The notes under the pieces are model-generated. The model made no database searches. It saw only the letters and a list, made by a program, of their open reading frames with translations, and was not told the DNA's origin. Position numbers and translations under genes: made by a program. Shown here piece after piece: positions 33,805-42,932 of a stretch of DNA of 53,631 bases. Numbering within the stretch: the stretch's first letter is position 1; each line of letters begins with the position of its first letter. Source of the stretch: an uncultured Oscillospiraceae bacterium (GTDB taxonomy: Bacteria; Bacillota; Clostridia; Oscillospirales; Acutalibacteraceae); assembly GCA_900543395.1 (NCBI GenBank), contig UQQT01000014.1, forward strand, positions 1 through 53,631, read 5' to 3'.

Positions 33805-34667
33805 CTTTTCGCCCCCTTCTGCATGTATTCTTCAAACGAGGCGATAAAGTCGTCGGCCGAAAGTATATCTCCGCCGAGCTTTATATTATCATCTCTTAAT
33901 TTATTAGCAAGCACGGCGGCGGGAGGCATTTCGAGTCCGCAGCCGTTTATAAGCTTTTCGTTTTTAAATACTTCGACGGGGGTGCCGTCCGCAACTTTTT
34001 TACCCGAATCCATAATAACGACTCTGTCGGCTCTGATCGCTTCCTCCATGAAATGAGTTATGAATACGACGGTAATTCCCATTTCTTTATTTAGTTTAAG
34101 CATTACATTCATAACGTCGCGCCTGCCGGAGGGGTCAAGCATTGCCGTAGGCTCGTCGAGTATGATACAGCGCGTTCGCATAGCGATAATTCCCGCTATT
34201 GCAACTCTTTGCTTCTGTCCGCCGGAAAGCTTGTGAGGCTCATGGAATCTGTATTCATACATTCCGACCGCCTTTAACGCCTCGTCTACTCTTTTTCTGA
34301 TTTCATCCGGATCGACTCCGAGGTTCTCGGGACCGAATGCTACGTCCTCCTCGACAATAGTCGCTACTATCTGGTTATCGGGGTTCTGCATAACGACTCC
34401 GACATTTTGTCTGATATCATACTCTTTTGACTCATCCGACGTGTCCATACCCGCGACGGTAATTTTTCCGCTTTCGGGAACCGCTATGGCGTTTGAAAGC
34501 TTCGCAACAGTCGATTTTCCGGAGCCGTTATGTCCGAGTACCGCGACAAACTCGCCGTTTTTTATTTCAAGATTCAGATGTTCAAGGGCAAGAGGATTCG
34601 GTGTGTCCGAATCCGACTCGTAGCGAAACGATACGTCCTCAAATTTAATCAAAGTGTTACTGTCCAT
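33801..34667 (-). CDS. ecfA1: ECF transporter ATPase EcfA1
   Basis: This is the partner ATPase of EcfA2. The 288 residues show Walker A GHNGSGKSTVAKL near 42, Q-loop MQNPDNQIVA (typical of EcfA1), signature LSGGQKQRVAIAG and Walker B CIILDEPTAMLDPSGR. It is the first of the ECF genes and starts 30 bases after the preceding methyltransferase stop, so it is in the same long transcript. Confidence 0.94.
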   Translation of the reverse strand: MDSNTLIKFEDVSFRYESDSDTPNPLALEHLNLEIKNGEFVAVLGHNGSGKSTVAKLSNAIAVPESGKITVAGMDTSDESKEYDIRQNVGVVMQNPDNQIVATIVEEDVAFGPENLGVDPDEIRKRVDEALKAVGMYEYRFHEPHKLSGGQKQRVAIAGIIAMRTRCIILDEPTAMLDPSGRRDVMNVMLKLNKEMGITVVFITHFMEEAIRADRVVIMDSGKKVADGTPVEVFKNEKLINGCGLEMPPAAVLANKLRDDNIKLGGDILSADDFIASFEEYMQKGAKR

Positions 34668-34697
34668 AGGATATCCTTACAATTTTATTTTCTCTCT

Positions 34698-35561
34698 TTA
34701 TTTCTTCCAAACCGCCGCCGAACCGCACGGCAGAATTCCGCCCGAAGCGGTTACGGGGAGTCCGAGTTCATCGGATGACGCAGTTCCGCCGAATTCAGGC
34801 TTTATTAAGGAAGCAAGTATGTACTCCATTACAGCGGGAGACAATCCCGTTGTGTATGAACTTATTAAGAACATAAGCGAGTCGTCTGTCAGAAGCTTTA
34901 CGCTCTTCTCACACAGTCCGTATACTTCGTCCTCTAATTTCCATATCTCACCGCCGGGGCCTCTTCCGTACGAAGGCGGATCCATAATTATAATATCGTA
35001 ATGATTACCGCGTCTGATTTCGCGTTCGACAAACTTAACACAGTCGTCGACAAGCCATCTTACACTCTTATCTTCAACCGAAGATGAACGCGCGTTTTCC
35101 TTCGCCCACTGAACCATGCCCTTTGACGCGTCAACATGGGTAACCTGCGCGCCGGCTTTCAGTGCGGAAATCGTGGCGGCTCCCGTATACGCGAACATAT
35201 TAAGCACCTTGACGGGTCTGCCCGCATTCTTTATACATTCCGCAACCATATCCCAGTTTGCCGCCTGCTCGGGAAAAATACCCGTATGCTTAAAGCCCAT
35301 AGGCTTTACGTTAAACATCAGGTCTTTATAATCAATCGTCCAGCGGTCGGGGATTTTTTTATAAACCTCCCACCTGCCGCCGCCCGACGACGAACGCAGA
35401 TACCGCGCATCCGCTTTTTTCCAAAGCGGATGAAGCTTGTGCGTTTTCCAAATTATCTGCGGATCGGGTCTTATTAAAATTACGTCGCCCCAGCGTTCAA
35501 GACGTTCTCCGTCGGAACAGTCTATAAGCTCGTAATCTTTCCACTCCGAAGCTGTTCTCAT
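34698..35561 (-). CDS. SAM-dependent methyltransferase, RlmK/RlmI-like without PUA domain
   Basis: This 287-residue methyltransferase has a SAM site VLNMFAYTGAATISALKAGA near 120 and the catalytic block IIIMDPPSYGRGPGGE near 190. These place it in the COG1092 rRNA methyltransferase group. Unlike the protein at 16714-17937 it has no N-terminal PUA domain; instead it has a beta-rich stretch with WRTID-like spacing (IPDRWTIDYKDLMF). The target is unknown. Its ATG overlaps the glmM stop by one base, which implies coupling. Confidence 0.85.
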   Translation of the reverse strand: MRTASEWKDYELIDCSDGERLERWGDVILIRPDPQIIWKTHKLHPLWKKADARYLRSSSGGGRWEVYKKIPDRWTIDYKDLMFNVKPMGFKHTGIFPEQAANWDMVAECIKNAGRPVKVLNMFAYTGAATISALKAGAQVTHVDASKGMVQWAKENARSSSVEDKSVRWLVDDCVKFVEREIRRGNHYDIIIMDPPSYGRGPGGEIWKLEDEVYGLCEKSVKLLTDDSLMFLISSYTTGLSPAVMEYILASLIKPEFGGTASSDELGLPVTASGGILPCGSAAVWKK

Positions 35562-36910
35562 TAAATAAGCCTTTCTCTGACAACCTCCGCGATAGTTTCG
35601 CTGAGTTTATCAATCTGTTCTTTATCCTTACCCTCTATCATTACGCGGACAAGGGGTTCCGTACCGGAAGCTCTGACGAGAACTCTGCCGTTGTCGCCGA
35701 GTTCTTTTTCCGCCTCCTGAATCGCGATTTTGACATCCTCATCCTCTGCGAGTCTGAGTTTTCCGAATGAGGAAACCTTGACGTTTTTAAGAACCTGAGG
35801 ATAAATTTCAATCTCGGAAGCAAGTTCGGCAAGCGATTTACCGGTAGCTCTTATAATGTTGAGAACCTGTACCGCGGACAGCTGACCGTCGCCCGTCGTC
35901 GCATAATCGAGGAATATTATATGACCGGACTGCTCGCCGCCGATATGATAGCCTTTTTCAAGCATGCGTTCAAGAACGTATCTGTCGCCGACCTTTGTTT
36001 TTTCGCAGTTAATACCGTACTTATCGCAGAATTTGAACAATCCCATATTGCTCATTACGGTAGCGACGAGAGTGTTTCCGTTTAATTTATCATGTTCTTT
36101 TAAGAATTTTGCGCTTATTGCCATGAGTTCGTCGCCGTCAACAAGCTTGCCGGACGCATCGACAGCAAGAAGTCTGTCTGCGTCGCCGTCGAACGCGAAG
36201 CCTAAATCAAAGCCGTTTTCGCGTACAAATTTTCCGAGTCCCTCAATATGAGTCGAACCGCAGTCCTTGTTGATGTTTATTCCGTCGGGATTAGCATTAA
36301 TAACGACGCACTCCGCGCCGAGCTGTTTAAATAAATCGTTCGCCGTAACGCTTGCCGAACCGTTGGCACAGTCAAGCGCGATTTTCATGCCGTAAAACTG
36401 TTTATCTGCGGTTGATGCGACATGATTTATATAGTCTCTGACAGCATTCTGTGCCCAAATCATTTTACCGACCGCTCCGCCGAGCATAACGGGGGGCTGC
36501 GCAGCGTCGTCGAGTATAATAGCCTCTATCTCCTCTTCCATTTCGTCGGGAAGCTTATATCCCGTAGACTGGAAAATTTTAATGCCGTTATATTCGCACG
36601 GGTTATGCGACGCGCTTATCATAATGCCCGCGTCATAACCGTAGTCCTTAACAAGATAAGCGACGGCGGGAGTCGGAAGAACTCCGAGCATGAGCACGTC
36701 CGCACCTACGCTGTTAAGTCCGGCTGCGAGAGCCGCGGCGAGCATATCGCCCGATTTTCTCGTATCCATACCGATAAGAACTCTCGGTCTTGTTTTTATA
36801 TTCTTTGCAAGAACCATAGCGGCGGCTCTGCCTATCTTTAATGCAAGCTCGCATGTAATTTCACTGTTGGCAACGCCTCTTGCGCCGTCGGTTCCGAATA
36901 ATCTGCCCAT
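35561..36910 (-). CDS. glmM: Phosphoglucosamine mutase
   Basis: GlmM converts glucosamine 6-phosphate to the 1-phosphate for UDP-GlcNAc and peptidoglycan. The 449 residues match the family. It starts MGRLFGTDGARGVAN. The phosphoserine is Ser101 in MISASHNPCEYNG, the Mg loop is FDGDADRLLA near 242, the substrate loop is GEQSGHIIF, and the phosphate-binding end is RASGTEPLVRVMIEG. It follows ruvB by 42 bases. Confidence 0.96.
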   Translation of the reverse strand: MGRLFGTDGARGVANSEITCELALKIGRAAAMVLAKNIKTRPRVLIGMDTRKSGDMLAAALAAGLNSVGADVLMLGVLPTPAVAYLVKDYGYDAGIMISASHNPCEYNGIKIFQSTGYKLPDEMEEEIEAIILDDAAQPPVMLGGAVGKMIWAQNAVRDYINHVASTADKQFYGMKIALDCANGSASVTANDLFKQLGAECVVINANPDGININKDCGSTHIEGLGKFVRENGFDLGFAFDGDADRLLAVDASGKLVDGDELMAISAKFLKEHDKLNGNTLVATVMSNMGLFKFCDKYGINCEKTKVGDRYVLERMLEKGYHIGGEQSGHIIFLDYATTGDGQLSAVQVLNIIRATGKSLAELASEIEIYPQVLKNVKVSSFGKLRLAEDEDVKIAIQEAEKELGDNGRVLVRASGTEPLVRVMIEGKDKEQIDKLSETIAEVVRERLI

Positions 36911-36952
36911 AAAAATAACCTCCGTTAAAAGTAATAAAGTATGTATTAAAAA

Positions 36953-37993
36953 TCAATATAAACTCTGCTGTCCCTGCTGTGCTATTCCCAAATGTCTGTA
37001 CGCCGCGGGGGTAACCGTTCTGCCTCTCGGAGTTCTCGAAAGAAAACCTATCTGCATTAAATACGGCTCGTAAACATCCTCAATCGTGACTGATTCTTCG
37101 CCGATTGCCGCCGAAATCGTCTCAAGTCCGACAGGACCGCCGTTATAGTTTTTTATCATAGTGGTAAGCAGAAGCCTGTCGATATTGTCAAGTCCGAGTT
37201 CGTCAATTTCCATTTTTTCGAGTGCAAGACACGCGTCGGCTTTCGTAATTTTTCCGCTGCCGATAACCTCCGCGTAATCTCTTGCGCGTTTTAAAAGCCT
37301 GTTTGCGATTCTCGGCGTGCCTCTCGATCTTGAAGCAATTTCAACCGCACCGTCCTCGTCTATGCCTATACCGAGTATTCCCGCCGAACGCATTACTATT
37401 TGAGAAAGCTGTTCGGGCGTATACAGTTCAAGTCTTAACAGCATTCCGAATCTGTCGCGCAGCGGAGCCGTAAGCTGTCCCGCTCTCGTTGTCGCGCCTA
37501 CAAGAGTAAAGCGTTTAAGATCAAGTCTTATCGATCTTGCAGAGGGTCCCTTGCCTATAATGATATCTATTACGTTATCCTCCATTGCGGGATAAAGAAC
37601 TTCCTCAACACTTCGCGACAGTCTGTGAATTTCGTCTATAAACAGAACGTCGCCCTCGTTAAGATTCGTAAGCAGAGCGGCAAGATCGCCCGGTTTTTCG
37701 ATTGCAGGTCCCGACGTTACGCGTATCTGAACATTCATTTCGTTAGCGATAATTCCCGCAAGCGTCGTTTTTCCGAGGCCGGGAGGACCGTAGAGCAAAA
37801 CATGATCAAGAGGTTCTCCTCTTTTTAACGCCGCTTCTATATAAACTCCGAGATTCTCCTTAACCTTATCCTGTCCGATATAATCGCCGAGAATTTTCGG
37901 TCTTAAAGAGGACTCTGTCTCACTGTCCGACGGAGTAAAATCGGGAGTCATCATTCGGTAATTATCATAATTTTCGAATTCTTCGTTATCCAC
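36953..37993 (-). CDS. ruvB: Holliday junction branch migration helicase RuvB
   Basis: RuvB is the hexameric motor that moves Holliday junctions with RuvA. The 346 residues show Walker A GPPGLGKTTLAGI near 70, Walker B VLFIDEIHRLSR, and the C-terminal winged helix with LMQIGFLSRTPRGR. It lies 18 bases after ruvA in the order ruvC-ruvA-ruvB. Confidence 0.96.
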   Translation of the reverse strand: MDNEEFENYDNYRMMTPDFTPSDSETESSLRPKILGDYIGQDKVKENLGVYIEAALKRGEPLDHVLLYGPPGLGKTTLAGIIANEMNVQIRVTSGPAIEKPGDLAALLTNLNEGDVLFIDEIHRLSRSVEEVLYPAMEDNVIDIIIGKGPSARSIRLDLKRFTLVGATTRAGQLTAPLRDRFGMLLRLELYTPEQLSQIVMRSAGILGIGIDEDGAVEIASRSRGTPRIANRLLKRARDYAEVIGSGKITKADACLALEKMEIDELGLDNIDRLLLTTMIKNYNGGPVGLETISAAIGEESVTIEDVYEPYLMQIGFLSRTPRGRTVTPAAYRHLGIAQQGQQSLY

Positions 37994-38011
37994 TGATTAT
38001 TCTCCCTTTTA

Positions 38012-38611
38012 TCAATTCGAACTCAATATATTCAACGCTTTTTTAATAACTTCTTCAACCGTAAAATCGCCCTTGACCGACGCGACGGCTCTCGAAGCTT
38101 CCGACTGGGAATATCCGAGGAACTGAAGCGCACCGACAGCCTCCGATTTATCAGAATTCAAACTTACGTCGGCTATATCGGAAAGCTCGCCGTTGTCCGA
38201 AAAATCGAATGACGAGAGCTTGCCTTTTAATTCTCTGACTACCCTCTCCGCGATTTTCGGTCCTACGCCCTGTGCCTTTGTGACAGCCTTTGCATCTCCG
38301 GAAGCTACCGCCAGTGCGAGACTTTCGGGAGTTAGCAAAGACAAAATCGACAGTGCGGCTTTCGGACCGACTCCGCTTACGGATATGAGGAGCTTAAAAC
38401 ACTCCAATTCGTCCTCATCGCAAAAACCGAATAAATCGAGTGCGTCCTCGCGAACGGATAAATATGTGTAAAGAGTAGCTTTATTTCCCTCACCGCCGAT
38501 TTTTTTCAGCGTATTCAGAGACGTATTTATTTTAAATGAGACTCCCGAACACTCGACTGCAACAGCCGACACGAAAGTCTTTATTATTTTTCCCGTTACA
38601 GAATAAAACAT
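38012..38611 (-). CDS. ruvA: Holliday junction binding protein RuvA
   Basis: RuvA binds four-way junctions and loads RuvB. The 199 residues have the N-terminal OB fold (MFYSVTGKIIKTF), then helix-hairpin-helix motifs ISVSGVGPKAALSIL and AQGVGPKIAERVVREL, and a C-terminal three-helix RuvB-contact domain (AVGALQFLGYSQSEA). It starts 4 bases after the ruvC stop. Confidence 0.95.
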   Translation of the reverse strand: MFYSVTGKIIKTFVSAVAVECSGVSFKINTSLNTLKKIGGEGNKATLYTYLSVREDALDLFGFCDEDELECFKLLISVSGVGPKAALSILSLLTPESLALAVASGDAKAVTKAQGVGPKIAERVVRELKGKLSSFDFSDNGELSDIADVSLNSDKSEAVGALQFLGYSQSEASRAVASVKGDFTVEEVIKKALNILSSN

Positions 38612-38615
38612 ATTC

Positions 38616-39119
38616 TCATCCTCTGTTATTTAACATTGAAGCAAGAGACGAACCGTTTACGTGAGCATGACATATCGCCATTGCGAGAGCGTCCGCCGTA
38701 TCGTCGGGCTTCGGAACACGCGAGAGATTAAGAATAATCTTGGTCATCTCCTGCACCTGTTTTTTTTCGGCTCTGCCGTAACCGACAACGCTCTGCTTAA
38801 CCTGAAGAGGCGTATATTCGAATATCGGAACGCTGTGCTTCTGCGCGGCAAGAACAGTTACTCCGCGAGCCTGCGCAACATCAATCGCCGTTTTCTGGTT
38901 TGTATTGAAAAACAGTTTTTCAATCGCCATTGCGTCGGGCGTATATTCGTCAATGAGATGAAATATACCGTCGTATATCTGTTCAAGACGCGTTGTAAAC
39001 GAGGTATGAGCCTCGGTCGTAACAGCTCCGTAGCCGAGAACACCGAAATGATTGTTTTTATACTCGATAGCCCCCCATCCCACAATCGCGTACCCCGGGT
39101 CTATGCCTAATATTATCAA
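38616..39119 (-). CDS. ruvC: Holliday junction resolvase RuvC
   Basis: RuvC cuts Holliday junctions. The core has the first catalytic aspartate in ILGIDPGYAIVGWG, the Glu in AIEKLFFN, QARGV, VGYGRAEKKQV, and the final aspartates in KPDDTADALAMAICH. I prefer the TTG at 39119 (protein MIILGIDPGYA, 167 residues). A GGAGAG site sits 7 bases upstream, and this gives the usual RuvC N-terminus. An ATG at 39134 would leave a leader of only about 9 bases and no ribosome site. It opens the long minus-strand operon. Confidence 0.93.
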   Translation of the reverse strand: MIILGIDPGYAIVGWGAIEYKNNHFGVLGYGAVTTEAHTSFTTRLEQIYDGIFHLIDEYTPDAMAIEKLFFNTNQKTAIDVAQARGVTVLAAQKHSVPIFEYTPLQVKQSVVGYGRAEKKQVQEMTKIILNLSRVPKPDDTADALAMAICHAHVNGSSLASMLNNRG

Positions 39120-39149
39120 ACCATATCTCTCCATTGTAATGTTTATCAC

Positions 39150-39178
39150 AGTATAGCATATTATAAATAAATACTCAA
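39150..39178 (-). promoter_or_regulatory. Promoter of the ruvC-led operon
   Basis: On the minus strand TTGAGT (39173-39178) and TATACT (39150-39155) are 17 bases apart, giving a start near 39143. No LexA-type box was obvious around it. Confidence 0.8.
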
Positions 39179-39203
39179 TATTAAAATAAAATAATTTATA
39201 TAA

Positions 39204-39232
39204 TTGAATTTGCACGCGTATTATGATATTAT
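39204..39232 (+). promoter_or_regulatory. Promoter of the Eis-like acetyltransferase gene
   Basis: TTGAAT (39204-39209) and TATTAT (39227-39232) are 17 bases apart, with an upstream TG extending the -10. It is divergent from the ruvC promoter. Confidence 0.75.
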
Positions 39233-39263
39233 ATTTCTTATAAAATTGAAAAGAGGTCATGTA

Positions 39264-40430
39264 ATGAGCGAATATATTTTTATGAGCCGGGGCAGCGAGG
39301 ACGATTACGACGAATTTATGGATCTTATAAATCTGACGTTCGGATTTGAGGATGAGTCGGTTCAGTTCCTCGGTCTGCTTCCTAAATTATACAAAAAAGA
39401 ATTTAAGCCTGTTGAAAACAACGTCGTTTTAAAAGTAAACGACGAAATGCGTTCGGCTGTAGGCTTATTTTATAATGAGATGGATGTTCTCGGTCATAAG
39501 CTTCTGTGCGGAGGTATCGGCAACGTCGCCGTTCATCCCGAACACAGGGGAAAAGGCTATATGAAAGCCGTCATGGCGTACTGTCTTGACGAAATGAAGC
39601 AAAAAATGTGCGATTTTTCTTTTCTCGGCGGACAGAGACAGAGATATGAATATTTTTCATATCAGCCGGGCGGAATATCGATAAAATGCGAATTTTCAAA
39701 AACAAACGTCAGACATCTGTTCGGAATTAATCATACTCCCGAATTCACCGCAAGAGAAATTACATCTCCCGATGACCCTGCCGTTAAAAAAATCGAAATT
39801 CTGCATGCTGCTTCACCGTGCAAAATGAAGAGAGACAGCGGAAAATATTTCGATATTATAAAATCATGGCGTCACAAACCGTATGGAGTTTATGACAGAT
39901 ACGGTGATTTTAAAGGATACTTTATCGTTACGGAAAACAAAAAGTGGATCACTGAATTTAAAGCCGTCGACGACAATGAAATAAAATTCGTCGCTGAAGC
40001 TATGATCATTGCCTGTGAAAGCGAGACATTAACCGTTAACCTGCCGGAATTCGAAAAGGCAAACTGTGAATTCTTCGAAAAATACGGAGAGTATATATCC
40101 TACAACAACGTAGATATGATTTCGGTTTTTAATTTTGAGAAAACCGTCCGCGCTTTTCTTACGTTAAAAGCATCTTACGCGCCTCTTGCCGAAGGTTCGT
40201 TTACCGCTCTTATCCTCGGCGAGAAAATGCCCGAAAAAATCAAAATAACGGTCAGGGACGGCATTGTAAGCGTTGAAGAGTCAAACGAAAAAGAAGATAT
40301 AACGTTAAGCCACGACGAAGCGATGAAACTGTTTTTCGGTCTGTATTCGTCAAAAAGGTTCGAATTGCCGTCGGGCTGTTCGGGATGGTTCCCTCTTCCG
40401 CTATATATTTATCAGCCGGATAACGTTTAA
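39264..40430 (+). CDS. GNAT acetyltransferase, Eis-like
   Basis: This 388-residue protein has an N-terminal GNAT domain with the acetyl-CoA loop VAVHPEHRGKGYMKAVM near residue 92. A second region and a C-terminal sterol-carrier-like fold (residues 300-388) follow. That three-part layout and length fit the Eis family, whose members acetylate amines such as aminoglycosides or protein lysines. The substrate here is unknown. The ATG at 39264 follows AAGAGG; a longer frame from 39204 would begin inside the promoter. It stands alone and ends at a bidirectional terminator. Confidence 0.85.
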   Translation: MSEYIFMSRGSEDDYDEFMDLINLTFGFEDESVQFLGLLPKLYKKEFKPVENNVVLKVNDEMRSAVGLFYNEMDVLGHKLLCGGIGNVAVHPEHRGKGYMKAVMAYCLDEMKQKMCDFSFLGGQRQRYEYFSYQPGGISIKCEFSKTNVRHLFGINHTPEFTAREITSPDDPAVKKIEILHAASPCKMKRDSGKYFDIIKSWRHKPYGVYDRYGDFKGYFIVTENKKWITEFKAVDDNEIKFVAEAMIIACESETLTVNLPEFEKANCEFFEKYGEYISYNNVDMISVFNFEKTVRAFLTLKASYAPLAEGSFTALILGEKMPEKIKITVRDGIVSVEESNEKEDITLSHDEAMKLFFGLYSSKRFELPSGCSGWFPLPLYIYQPDNV

Positions 40431-40466
40431 ACAGTTTTTACACACAGTTATTTACATATAAAAAAT

Positions 40467-40502
40467 CGGCTGCCGGACAAAACCGACAGCCGTATTCTTT
40501 TG
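40467..40502. terminator. Bidirectional terminator between the Eis-like gene and the second SDR gene
   Basis: Arms CGGCTGCCGG and CCGACAGCCG (one mismatch) surround an ACAAAA loop. T-rich tracts follow on both strands, so it serves both convergent genes. Confidence 0.85.
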
Positions 40503-40507
40503 AATAA

Positions 40508-41527
40508 TTATTCGCCTTTCATTTCAAGAAGCTTCTGTTTGCCGTTGTAAGCGTCAACGGAAAGCTTGATCGAATCAAAAATTGCGCTCTTGATGTCGTC
40601 GGGTTCAACGCCTAACTCAACGCACCATTTTTTATCAATAAACGTATTCATGCACATAATGTCTGCAAGACCGACAGGATCGATACCACCCTGAATACCC
40701 TTATCGGCATATTCTTTTCTCATCTTTAAGCCGAAGAGCTGGAACATCCACTTTGCGATATGAACGATCTTTCTGTCCTCCTGACCCATTGCCTGATAGC
40801 AAATCTTGAGAAACTCATCCCATGTAAGGTTATAGTAACCGATAGGATAAGTGTTTCCGCCCTTATTACGCATAGCCGCGCCGTAAATGCACTCTGCAAC
40901 CTGACGAACGGTAACCATAGTCGTACCGCCCTTGGGATAAAGCGTTGCCTTGCCCATTTCGGCAGTACTGAGCTGTTCGATAAGAATAACCCAAACGGGC
41001 TTTCTGCCGGGCTGAGTTCCGAAAATATAGGGAAGCTCCAGAACCGCTACGTCCATCTTGCCGTCCTCGGCAAAACTTAACGCAACTCTCTCCTGGTCAA
41101 TACGGCTCTTGATGTACGGATGCTTTTCGGTAAGCTTCATATCGGGGCAAGTCTTTGCAAAATATGAAAAATACGAACCGAGAATTACGGATTTCTTAAT
41201 ACCTGCGTCTTTCGCAATGGAAAGAAGTCTTCTGACGGGATCGATATTGTACTTCTTGTATGCCTCGTAAACGGGAGCCGGGAACTCTACTCGTTCGTCA
41301 ACGCCTGCTGCGAAAATGAAGCAATCGCATCCTGCCATAAGCTCCTTGATTTCCTCATCCGTCTTTTCAAGATAATTTGCAAAGATTATCTTCATCTCGG
41401 GAGGAATGGGCGCACCCTCGGGAAGAGGAGGAAGAGCAAGAGTGACAACCTCATTGCCCTCATCGATAAATTTCTGTGCAGCCGCGGAACCGAGAAGTCC
41501 GGTACCGCCGATCATAAATACTTTCAT
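40508..41527 (-). CDS. NAD(P)-dependent epimerase/dehydratase (extended SDR)
   Basis: This is a 339-residue SDR-fold protein with nucleotide motif MIGGTGLLGSAAAQKF. It resembles the N-terminal part of the longer SDR at 11347-12888 in general layout but lacks its zinc-ribbon tail. The catalytic Tyr-Lys pair is not obvious at the usual position; PYIKSR near 140 may correspond to it. The substrate is unknown. I chose the ATG at 41527 because it starts directly with the Rossmann strand; the longer frame from 41545 would add MKAGQI. Confidence 0.8.
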   Translation of the reverse strand: MKVFMIGGTGLLGSAAAQKFIDEGNEVVTLALPPLPEGAPIPPEMKIIFANYLEKTDEEIKELMAGCDCFIFAAGVDERVEFPAPVYEAYKKYNIDPVRRLLSIAKDAGIKKSVILGSYFSYFAKTCPDMKLTEKHPYIKSRIDQERVALSFAEDGKMDVAVLELPYIFGTQPGRKPVWVILIEQLSTAEMGKATLYPKGGTTMVTVRQVAECIYGAAMRNKGGNTYPIGYYNLTWDEFLKICYQAMGQEDRKIVHIAKWMFQLFGLKMRKEYADKGIQGGIDPVGLADIMCMNTFIDKKWCVELGVEPDDIKSAIFDSIKLSVDAYNGKQKLLEMKGE

Positions 41528-41593
41528 AATTTGACCTGCTTTCAATTTACTTAATTTTAGTTTTTTGAACTACCGTCTAATATTATAAATACA

Positions 41594-41628
41594 AATAACC
41601 CCGATATCAATAGATAACGGGGTTTTTT
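41594..41628. terminator. Terminator-like hairpin downstream of the secreted EEP gene
   Basis: AACCCCG and CGGGGTT arms flank an AT-rich loop. The T run is best on the plus strand, but the only nearby stop is that of the minus-strand gene at 41687, for which the T-rich tract is weaker. Confidence 0.6.
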
Positions 41629-41686
41629 CATAATTATTTAACAAATAAACTTAAAATGACGAAACAATGACAAAGATATGTGGAAA

Positions 41687-42820
41687 TTATTTCTTCCACT
41701 GGAAATAATTTTCAAGAAGTTTACCGAGAGCTCTGAAAAGACTTGCTATATAGTCAAGGAACTTAAACAGAAAACTCATAGGCTGATCGTCTTTTATTTC
41801 CGAAGAATACTCGGGATGCTCAACAACTTCATAGTTAAAATGAGCAAGAGCAGCAGCATGGTCGGAAAGATTTTTTCCGGAAGCGTCAAAGAAATTCTGA
41901 TAAGCAAAAGACTGAACGGAAAGTTTAACTCCGCCGCCGTCACGGTAAAGGAATCTCTCTACGGAGTCAAATACGCCCCAGTATCCGCTGTGATCGGTCG
42001 ACGCGGAATTCTGCGCATATTTATAATACTGATCATACGAATAGTTTTTGTCGCCGTGGTTTTCTATGATGGTAACGGTGGGATCATACGCGTTCGCATA
42101 TTCGACAGCCCATGCGTCGTTGAGTCCGAGAGGCTCGATAAGCTTTCCGATAATATTCGTCGAAGCGTTTGAGAAAAGAGAGCAGTTGAAATCACCCGTG
42201 ATTATAACTGCACGGTTTGCCGAATGTTTGTTAATATATTTGACAAGCTGTTCAAATTCGGCTTCACGCGCTGCGTTGTTTTCGGCTCCGCCGTAAGCGT
42301 CCGCATGAAGATCATAATAATCAATATATACACCGTCGGCAACCTTAATAGTTGTCATCATGAATCCCTTATTGGAAAGCTCGTCGCCCTCGGGAATAAC
42401 GCCGTGAGTCTGCTCCCATGCCTGTCTGTCGGTATTTGAGAGGGGCATATTCTTTGTGAAAACGTTAAGACCGTCGCCGAGAGGGACTCCGCCCGCATGC
42501 TCGGTCATATACTTATAATTTGTAAGCTGTTTTCTCAAATACGTATCGTAGTTAAAGTCCTCCTGCGTGCAGACTATGTCATAGCCTTTCGCATTGAGAA
42601 GCTGACCTATAAGAATAGTATTGTTATAAGCATCGTTATTGTCGCCGGTAAAAGACGAGGGTATCGGCAGACCTTTTACGTTATAACTTAACGCGTTAAA
42701 CGAACCTTTTGTGCCGATGGGCGCAATATCGGCTTTAACCGCACCCGCAGGAACAACGGCAAATGCACCGACCATAACAAGGCTCAAAACAACCGAAATG
42801 ATTTTTTTCATTGTTTTCAT
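41687..42820 (-). CDS. Secreted endonuclease/exonuclease/phosphatase (EEP) family hydrolase
   Basis: This is a 377-residue exported protein with a signal peptide (MKTMKKIISVVLSLVMVGAF onward). The EEP/DNase I-like fold is shown by LSYNVKGLP, CTQEDFNYDTY, VIITGDFNCSL and the closing LSDHAALAHFN. Similar folds include sphingomyelinases and DNases; the substrate is unknown. The last 25 residues (LFKFLDYIASLFRALGKLLE and beyond) form an amphipathic helix much like the tail of the phosphoesterase at 24643. It has a consensus promoter and stands alone. Confidence 0.85.
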   Translation of the reverse strand: MKTMKKIISVVLSLVMVGAFAVVPAGAVKADIAPIGTKGSFNALSYNVKGLPIPSSFTGDNNDAYNNTILIGQLLNAKGYDIVCTQEDFNYDTYLRKQLTNYKYMTEHAGGVPLGDGLNVFTKNMPLSNTDRQAWEQTHGVIPEGDELSNKGFMMTTIKVADGVYIDYYDLHADAYGGAENNAAREAEFEQLVKYINKHSANRAVIITGDFNCSLFSNASTNIIGKLIEPLGLNDAWAVEYANAYDPTVTIIENHGDKNYSYDQYYKYAQNSASTDHSGYWGVFDSVERFLYRDGGGVKLSVQSFAYQNFFDASGKNLSDHAAALAHFNYEVVEHPEYSSEIKDDQPMSFLFKFLDYIASLFRALGKLLENYFQWKK

Positions 42821-42861
42821 TGGAACATCACCTTTCCGTAGAATAAAAAATATCCATTAAT

Positions 42862-42890
42862 ATAATAACATTGTCGAGATTGTTTGTCAA
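42862..42890 (-). promoter_or_regulatory. Promoter of the secreted EEP hydrolase gene
   Basis: On the minus strand consensus TTGACA (42885-42890) and TATTAT (42862-42867) are 17 bases apart, followed by an AAAGGTGAT ribosome site before the ATG. Confidence 0.8.
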
Positions 42891-42932
42891 CATTAAATAA
42901 TTTTAACAAAAGAAAATCAATTAAACAGTTGA

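Noticed and set aside
41594..41628. Terminator of a hidden plus-strand gene
   Set aside because: No plus-strand reading frame ends nearby. The hairpin more likely serves the minus-strand EEP gene.
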